A DNA stretch of 64,000 nucleotides from Siderastrea radians (lineage: Eukaryota; Cnidaria; Anthozoa; Scleractinia; Rhizangiidae). Location of the stretch: positions 13,836,071 through 13,900,070 of the forward strand of contig OZ024892.1 in NCBI GenBank assembly GCA_964017195.1, given 5' to 3'. Shown here in pieces: positions 57,141 to 64,000 of the stretch (position 1 is the stretch's first letter; each line of letters opens with the position of its first letter). The notes beneath the pieces were generated by a model. The model saw nothing but the letters and a program-made list of their open reading frames with translations, had not been told where the DNA came from and ran no database searches. The position numbers and the translations under genes are program-made.

Positions 57141-57739
57141 TGTGCAAGGTGGGTTTGTGAACAGATCCATAATTTAAATGACAACTACAGAGCACTACTT
57201 TCATGTGGTACTGTTTATTTTGTTTCGTTTTTTAAGTAAATAGAATATTCGTGTAATGATCGATGAAATAAAGACCTGCCTGACAAAAAAAATATTTGTG
57301 AACATCGAAGACAGTATTTTCATGCACATTGTCATGTAAATGCCCTGCCGATAGACTGGAATAAGTTCTGCTTTCCGGAATTCCACTCCTACTCAATTTA
57401 TCGGTGTTTCTTTAATGTTACATTTCAGTTTAGCGCGTTGTTTCTATTTTGAGACCACAAAACAGCCCACTAGAGTATGGTTAGCGTAGAAACCTCTCTT
57501 TTAACGCTATATTTCTCAAGTATCGCATGTGACCCGCAATGAAGACCTTTTTTCTGTTCCTGTTTGTAATCCCTCCGTTTATCTCTGAAAAAGGATCAAG
57601 TTGAATTTGATTGTCCCTGAACAAACGAACAACGGAGTGAATCCCAGCGTAACCAATCAAATTTTAGATAATCGATAAATATCAGTAATAGTTATATTGC
57701 TAACCTAAAATCCCATTCAAACAACTGTCCGACAACTTC

Positions 57740-57812
57740 CCAAATTGGACAGCATGTAGTCCCATGCGCAATATAATTAACACGTAATAGGGCTACATGC
57801 TGTCCAATTTGA
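57740..57812. repeat. Hairpin with about 20-bp arms
   Basis: AAATTGGACAGCATGTAGTC mirrors GGCTACATGCTGTCCAATTT across a loop of about 30 bp. A third AATTGGACAG lies at about 57920-57935. Confidence 0.8.
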
Positions 57813-58101
57813 AATAATTGGTTTTAAAAAAAATCCTCTGACTGCCAAATAGGACTCGGCCTACTTATATATACGGCCTCGTCCAAGTTGACAGTTGTGT
57901 GGATTTTAATCATCCACTTATTTCCGAAATTGGACAGTCGGAAATATACGAAAATCGATAACGTGTATTTAAACTTTTGACTATCGATTTTCATTAACGT
58001 TCATCGATTCCTATCGATTTTTATTATTGTTTAAAATTGATAGCTTAGATAAAAGTTAACTACGCGAGGATGATTATTGCTAGGACGATCGAATCTCCAT
58101 C

Positions 58102-58298
58102 TCATTTTGCCATTCTCAGATAGATAGTGTCGTATTGACTCATCCGCATGGCATAGCCGTCAGGCCCCTGTACAACTCGAAAGCTGTGTTTCAGGTGTCC
58201 AGTAACAAAGACGAAACAGCTGTCCATGGCTGCCACTGCCCGGGTGACATGGTTGTGCGCATGCGTTAGAGCACGTTTTTCGTAAAAGAATTGAGTCT
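58102..58298 (-). CDS. Orphan terminal exon, unknown protein
   Basis: Minus strand: acceptor CTATAATACAG, then 197 bp open in phase 2 to TGA. It encodes TQFFYEKRALTHAHNHVTRA, VAAMDSCFVFVTGHLKHSF and RVVQGPDGYAMRMSQYDTIY LRMAK. Composition and splice site look genuine. The next exon upstream (higher coordinates) would lie beyond or inside the Penelope-like region. I do not recognise the family. Confidence 0.45.
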
Positions 58299-58309
58299 CT
58301 GTATTATAG

Positions 58310-58435
58310 AGGGGGGAGGGACAGGAGGGTAAATCTCCCTCCTCCCTACTTTTTCAGCCAATTTCTCCCTTCTTCCCTACTTTTTGGGACAATCTCTCCC
58401 TCCTCCCTAAACTTTCCCCTCCCAGCATTTAACAA
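58310..58435. repeat. CT-rich (CTCCCTCCTCCCTA) array, left of Penelope-like element
   Basis: CTCCCTCCTCCCTACTTTTT recurs with TTTCTCCCTTCTTCCCTAC and CTCTCCCTCCTCCCTAAAC. It begins with TATAGAGGGGGGAGGGAC, roughly the mirror of the right array's end. Confidence 0.8.
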
Positions 58436-58744
58436 GCCGAGAAATTCACTTGCTTCGCCCACGTTTGATAACTTGTTTACATCATTAAATATTGTTACGC
58501 ACAACTCTGTTACTGAGTCGAGTTCCAGATCAGAGACTTGTAATATTGGAGGAATCCAAGCAATGCCCTAAAAAATCCCTCTAAACAAATAGATGTTTTG
58601 ACCGTTCAAGAAACCAATGTTTGAAAAAACCTAAGCAAAGTACTTACTCGAAGAAACGGTGTCCAAGTGACCAAAAGTGGAGGGCTCATAAGCTAATCAT
58701 AGCCCCTGTTTATTCATTGAAAGTAGTCATAAAGTCTAGCCGGT

Positions 58745-60500
58745 GTTTTCACAATTCTGTTGGAGCGCCAGTGTCCAAGTAAATTGCAACGAGCTTTTTT
58801 TTTCTACAATATTAGGCACCAGCTTATGAGGGATTTCGAGCAGTTCGCGAGACGCATGTGCCAACACTATATATTTTTTTATGGGAAATATAGCGATCCC
58901 CACCCTTTCCACGTCAAATCGAACTGGATGCCACCTATCCAGCCATCAGTGACGCTAGAAAGTTATTTAGAACATGGAGGTTAAGATCAGCCTTGCGAAT
59001 ATTCAAGTGCGCAGACCAAAAGATAATCTGCCACACAGAGAGCGATGCGCGCTAAAAGATTTAACACGCAACAAAAACGTCGTACTCAAAAAAGCAAATA
59101 AGGGAACCGCAAGCGTCATAATGAACAGACAAGACAAAATTAAGGAGGGCCAGGGTCTACTTGACGACAGCAATAAGTACCGGCCACTAGTTCAGCCAAT
59201 GATAGAATCCACATGCCTAAAAGTTCGAATTCAACAGCTAGTAAATTCCCTCAGCCAAGAGGGACACATTGACTCAATGACGGAAAAGTGGCTTTCCCTC
59301 ACACTTAATCCGCCGAGAACTCCAGCTTTTTACACACTTAGAAAGATTCACAAACCGACTGTAGTCGGTAGACCTATCATATCAGGGTGTCACGGCCTAA
59401 CAGAACGCATTCCATCATTTGTTGATAGACTCTGGCGTTCGGCCTAGAGCGCAATCGCAAGACTTGTATCTCAAAGATACGACAGACTTTACAAACTTTG
59501 TGGAAAAGACAAAAGTGCCTGCCGACGTTATCGTAGTCTCAACGGATAGCCTCTACACAAATATACCACAAGAGGAGGGGATAAACACGGTACTTGGCAT
59601 ACCAAGATTTTTACGATAACAAGCCCCCCATTTCAGTCGGGTACCTCAGAGAAATGCTTAGTCTTATTCGTAAGGAAAACTCTTTCCAATTCAATGGAAA
59701 AGATTACTTACAAACCCATGGTACTGTTATCGGAACGAAAATGGCCGTAGCTTTTGCTAACATTTTAATGGTGATTGCCTTAGACAGAGTACCTATACAC
59801 CGCTAGTGTGGAAAAGATTAATCGATGACGTGTTTTCACTGTGGACCGTAACAAAAGATGAAGTGGATGACTTTATTGAATAGGCAAATAAGTTTCATCC
59901 CACTATCAAAGTTACGGCTGAAATCTCAGAACGAAATCACATTCCTTGACACGAACGTGTACAAAGGGCCGAGGTTTTATAAAGGATCATTGCTAGACGT
60001 GCCAACACAATACATAAGAAGCCTACGGAGACTTTTCAGTACACGAATTTTTATTTGTGCCACCCACCGGGTGTTACAAAAGGTTTTATCAAAGGGGAAG
60101 CACTCAGGCCTCTTAGAGCAAACCCCCTAAAACTACGTTTGAGGCGGACATAAAGAACTGCATGTTTCACTTGATATCTAAAAGATATCCAGTTAGCCTG
60201 GTTAAAATACATATTGGCGAAGTTGACAGGCGCTCTGCTCTAAGGCAGAAAAATCAAACAGCATGGAAGAAAATATTGTCGTTTGTAACGCAATACTGTC
60301 CAGCACTACTTGGTCTCAAAGACATACTAAGAGAGAAATGGCACCTAAGGTTAAAAGAATTTTTCAAGTGGCCTCGTCTCTTATCGTACAGAAGAGGGAA
60401 GACTCTCAAAGACATTCTTGTTAGCGCTAAGCTAGAAAGGCCTAGAAAATACCACGAACGAACTGTACAGGAGTCGTGTTGGCCCATCAACACCTCTTAA
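58745..60500 (+). mobile_element. Decayed Penelope-like retroelement, reverse transcriptase fragment
   Basis: Five frames in succession give recognisable reverse transcriptase blocks: about 58790-58980 N-terminal region, 58974-59415 (LRKIHKPTVVGRPIISG), 59455-59600 (LYLKDTTDF, SLYTNIPQEEG), 59640-59770 (FQFNGKDYLQTHGTVIGTKM), catalytic LIDDV at about 59822-59836, and 59900-60440 downstream blocks (SYRRGKTLKDILVSAKL). 'KIHKP..GRPIISG', the TNIPQEEG block and the single I-D-D active site are as in Penelope-like elements. At least four frameshifts or stops make it inactive, and no GIY-YIG endonuclease is visible downstream. Confidence 0.8.
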
Positions 60501-60619
60501 AGCGTTCAAGTCCGACCAAGGAAGTCCCAAAGGACCCAAGGGGATCGTCCGTCAAGTTCCCCGTCCCCTACCCCTTGCCATCATGCAAGTTAAAAAAAAA
60601 ATACCATAAAATCACCCCT

Positions 60620-60755
60620 CATCCTGTCTCTCCCTACTCCCAACATTTCATTTTCTCCCTCCTCCCTACATTTTCGCCCCGATTTCTCTCTCCTCCCTAT
60701 TTTTTTTGGCCATTTCTCCCTCCTCCCTATTCCGTTCCTCCCCCCTCATTATAGC
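60620..60755. repeat. CT-rich (CTCCCTCCTCCCTA) array, right of Penelope-like element
   Basis: TTTCTCCCTCCTCCCTACAT, TTTCTCTCTCCTCCCTAT and CATTTCTCCCTCCTCCCTAT in direct orientation with the left array. It ends CCTCCCCCCTCATTATAG. Confidence 0.85.
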
Positions 60756-60803
60756 CCGCGTGCAGACGGAAATAGGAGACGTCTGCACGCAGGCTGCCAT
60801 ATT
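60756..60803. repeat. Palindrome GCCCGCGTGCAGACG..CGTCTGCACGCAGGC
   Basis: AGCCCGCGTGCAGACG pairs with CGTCTGCACGCAGGCT around GAAATAGGAGA. It directly abuts the CT-rich array. Confidence 0.85.
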
Positions 60804-60849
60804 AAGGTGCATCAATGTGCTTTTTCTTACCTTTTTCATTTTACTTTAG

Positions 60850-61004
60850 TAAACGCACACAGTTATCCAGTTATTTTACATAGAATAATTACAAAAGAAA
60901 ACATCACTGAGCTTGAACGTTGGCTGGTACTTATAGCAAAACGACTGAAATACGTTGTTGACGAAGGCGACAACAAAAAAACAGAAGGAAGACGGCAAAC
61001 GTAA
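60850..61004 (+). CDS. Orphan terminal exon, unknown protein
   Basis: Acceptor TTTTACTTTAG then 155 bp open in phase 2 to TAA: NAHSYPVILHRIITKENITE, LERWLVLIAKRLKYVVDEGD and NKKTEGRRQT. Amphipathic helical middle and basic tail. No earlier exon found upstream; the Penelope-like region intervenes. Not recognised. Confidence 0.4.
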
Positions 61005-61526
61005 AAAATGGCGGGAAAACCATGATCACGTGATTATCCTGCCATTCTAAATGGCGAAACTTTCTCTGATAGTTAGAGAGCTTGAGAAGAACTTGATTTT
61101 ATCCACATCTTATCAGTTTCTCGTTTTCTGATTGGTCGAGAGCCGTGGGAGATTAAAGTCCATACCACGGCTCGCGTCATGAATGTTTGTTGCGAATGCT
61201 TGTGATCGATTTATTGTAGACTCGCACCGCTTAAAAAAAAAAGCTTTTTTGGTGTGGTAAAATTAGTGATTTTATTAAAAACTCAACCACTATAATTGTT
61301 ATAAAATCAAGAAAGAAAGAAAAAAATGAGAAAAGAGAGAAAAAAGGAACAAAAATCGGTCACATGACTAAACGAAAAAGTGAACGAAGTGACACTGTAA
61401 TCATCGTTCAAAGCGCATTGAACCTGTACGATTTTACCAAGTAAATAGAAGCGGGAGCTGAATCGATCAAGTTTGTAATCCGTTCGCACAACGGCGCCAT
61501 CATGTGCTTGTTTGACCGAACTGAAG

Positions 61527-62134
61527 ATGGAATTTGAACTTGAACAGGTTATTTCGTTTCAGCTCAGAAACAAGATTACTGTTGTGAGGAACGTCTATAA
61601 GTTGCGGACTCCGGAGGCGTAGCCGCGGGAGTCTACAACATTGGACGGCTAGATGACGAAATTCGTCGGAAATAAGTGGCCATACCACGGAAAACTGGAG
61701 AAAATTTGTTAAATGTTCCATTTAAACTGGCAAACGGCAAAAGGCTGGCTGACGTTTGCCGTTTGCCGAAAACGTGAAGCTAAATCTCTAATCTAGTCTT
61801 CTGGTACCCTAGGTACCAAAGGTTTCTTTCTAGCTAACGTCGGGCGAAATCGGCCGAAGGCCGAGCCGCGTCGGTCGAAGAAGCCGCAACCGGGGGGAGT
61901 GGCCAGGGTTGGAATTGAACGGGAGCCACTGATGATGTACGAGAGAAAACAACTAAAATATGTTTCTTCACGTTATATCAGTAAATTTCGTCGCCCAGGT
62001 TGTCAGTCATGGCATAGAGACGGACAGAACTCGAACATTCTCTTGATCAGCTGAAATTGGAATTCTACGTGCAAGCAATTCGCCGCAACACAGTAATTGT
62101 ACGATCACGATCAGAACTGGATCTTCTTCGTCAG
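61527..62134 (+). CDS. Possible first two exons of an unknown gene
   Basis: A well-placed ATG (GAAGATGGA) opens MEFELEQVISFQLRNKITV to a GT|GTGAGG donor at 61584. An exon at 62018-62134 with acceptor CATAG and strong donor CAG|GTAAAG continues in phase 0: RRTELEHSLDQLKLEFYVQA, IRRNTVIVRSRSELDLLRQ. The second exon is convincing by codon pattern, the pairing less so; a second acceptor 10 bp later is possible. Any further exons would lie past or inside the BEL/Pao element. Confidence 0.3.
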
Positions 62135-62737
62135 GTAAAGAAACTTACCACATTTTACTTAACGTCTTTTTTAAAAAAATACATGGCCATGGTGATTCGC
62201 GCCTATGCGTGAAGGCGTTACTTCTGTAGAAGATTAGCCGGGGATTTGAAGGTTTTGAAGATTTTATTTTGCACTAGACTTTACGGCTTTGTTCCTTCAT
62301 CGATCCGTTCGGGAAGCGTCCGTTGTTACAATCGTAGTCAACTGAAATCAGTTAGAAAACAAGTTACTATTTACATCATTCGCTATTGAAACGGCAAACA
62401 GATTTCAACTTACAATTTGTTTTCCATAAATCCTTGAAATCTCACATCGACGACTGAACAACGAAATGTGTCCCCTAAAGAAGTGAAACTTGTTCTTTTA
62501 AATTCTTGTCACCTCATGTCACCTGACTTTATTTTCCCGCCTCGCTAAGTCGAGGCGATAACTGACAATATGGAAATTTTAGGAAATTGTTTGCACGAAA
62601 TGCAAATCACTCCGCCCCAGTGCGGAAATTAGGTTTAATTAATTATACCTAATTGAGCAACGACTTTAAATGTAATAGCGTTCAATAATAAGAACGTCAG
62701 AAAATAGCATGTCTATTGCTTCTGGGAACTAGTTTAA

Positions 62738-64000
62738 TTAGGAAAGTTCCGCATTTAGTTCCTCCTTGGTTGCTAGGAGACACAGCTTGTGGATTGGCCT
62801 GTCGTATTCACCATCCTGGGTCTTGATTCTGGCCTTTCTGACCAGGCCATCCTTTCCTGGATACGTGACAATGATACGCGCCAACTTCCACTGAGACCTT
62901 TTGTGGTTCTGATCCAACTCCAAAACTAGATCATCAACGTGAACATTTTCTCTGGTTCGGAACCACTTATTTCGTGGTAATAGATTTGGCGCGAAGTATC
63001 GCATCCAGCATTTCCAGAATTCATTGACTCGATCTTGTGTGCTTCTCAGAAGATGTCTGGGGTTGATCCTTTCTTCGGGTTCTGGTTGAGGTAGTGGAAG
63101 ATGATGACCTATAAGAATATCGTTCGGTGTGATGGGGGGACTTTCCCAGATGTCATTGGAACTTGGATACAGAGGACGTCCATTGATGATGTAGTTTGTC
63201 TCTGACAGAAATGTTCTCCATTGCTCTTCTGTAAAGGCTTGGTTCTTGCACGTAGCATTGAGACTTTGTCTGACAGACTTGATGAGAGTTTCCACGACGC
63301 CATTTTGATAACTTGCATGAGGTATGTTCCATCGCCACTTGAAATCGCAACAGAAATCCTCAGATAGAACACTTTGAATCTTTGGGATGTTCCAGCTCTG
63401 CATAATTTCCTTTAAGTAACCTTGCGCACCTACAACGTTTGTTCCACGGTCGGACCAACAAACACTCGGGTGACCACGCAAGCTCGCGAAACGACGGAAC
63501 GCCATCAGAAAGGCATCAGATGTCTTGTCGTTTACAAGTTCTAAGTGAACTGCCCTTGTTGTCATGCAGGTGAATATTACTACTTGAGCTTCTTTCAGAG
63601 TCTTCCAATTGAGTTTAATATGCAAGGGACCAAACATGTCAATGGCGGTGTTGGAAAAGGGAGGGAAACCTGCTGCCACTCGTAAAGATGGGATCTGCTC
63701 CATTAGCTGGTCCAGCGGTTTTTTGCGAAGTTTCCTGCAGGTGATGCACTTTGAAGTGAGGGCTTTGGACATGCTGCGGACTCCTATAATCCAGTATTTC
63801 CTCCTGGCTTCATGGATTAAACTCTTGTATCCACAATGTCCACGCTTGTCGTGCAGGTGGCGCAGTAGCAGCTTGACAAGTAGATGGTCGCGTGGCAAAG
63901 ATCTGGCATCTTCGAGTCGTGTATGAGCGCGAAGTAGTCCGTTTTCGTCCAGGTTTGGAATTAATTTGTTGTCAATGACGGAGGGATCTAAGTGTAGTTG
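62738..64000 (-). mobile_element. BEL/Pao LTR retrotransposon, integrase end of pol, continues beyond window
   Basis: 421 codons open to the window edge on the minus strand. A zinc-binding HHCC region (HLHDKRGHCGY, KCITCRKLRKK) is followed by the integrase core with DDE residues in AIDMFGPL, WSDRGTNVVGA and SYQNGVVETLIKSVR. The C-terminal module is that of BEL/Pao polyproteins (FWKCWMRYFAPNLLPRNKWF, DDLVLELD, GEYDRPIHKLCLL). No stop or frameshift is seen, so this copy may be fairly young. About 130 bp downstream a purine run (CTGGGGCGGAG) followed by TGATTTGCAT at 62610 could be the polypurine tract and start of the 3' LTR; AATAAA lies inside it. The other LTR is outside the window, so this is not confirmed. 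Confidence 0.9.

Larger units (their letters stand above)
55199..58101. other. Intergenic, repeats only
   Basis: Promoter side of the ankyrin gene, then family S repeat units, then a 20-bp-armed hairpin (57740-57812) and an ATCGAT-rich stretch (57660-58030). A minus-strand open pair at 56398-56598 ends in a GTTTGCCG/CGGCAAAC hairpin and is not called. Confidence 0.5.

Overview
This is an invertebrate nuclear genome window, most probably from a coral or a close anthozoan relative. The evidence is AT-rich DNA, short phase-conserved exons separated by GT-AG introns full of small inverted-repeat elements, metazoan genes (MRPL4, HYLS1, RNase T2, TKFC, a rhodopsin-family receptor), and BEL/Pao and Penelope-like retroelements. 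The species assignment is inference. There are no bacterial operons, CRISPR arrays or rRNA genes.

Layout. 1-5117 (+): last five exons of mitochondrial ribosomal protein L4. 7235-13234 (-): HYLS1, nine exons, centriole/cilium. 13235-13711: a head-to-head promoter shared with RNase T2 (13712-21419, +, nine exons). 23757-24941 (-): an intronless class A GPCR. 24942-30564: a gene desert packed with inverted-repeat elements. 30565-46817 (+): triokinase/FMN cyclase (TKFC, dihydroxyacetone kinase), fourteen exons plus a duplicated first exon carrying an in-frame TGA. 46818-54673: mostly non-coding, with one orphan terminal exon and a 16-17 bp satellite. 54674-55198 (-): an intronless ankyrin-repeat protein of the NRARP/PPP1R27 type. 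58102-62134: orphan exons on both strands around a decayed Penelope-like element. 62738-64000 (-): the integrase end of a BEL/Pao LTR retrotransposon running off the window.

The host genes are mostly unrelated housekeeping genes and no operon or pathway links them. The most distinctive region is the TKFC locus. It has two full-length copies of the long first exon, which have diverged largely at silent sites and both keep a phase-0 donor. A terminal-inverted-repeat element rich in ATCGAT stops about 90 bp before the first copy. A 1.9 kb composite element in intron 1 is bounded by a perfect 9-bp target duplication. A 1.6 kb near-perfect foldback lies in the last intron.

Exon boundaries were derived by hand from reading frame, splice consensus and recognised protein families. 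Transposon families are identified from their ends and duplicated targets, without database comparison.
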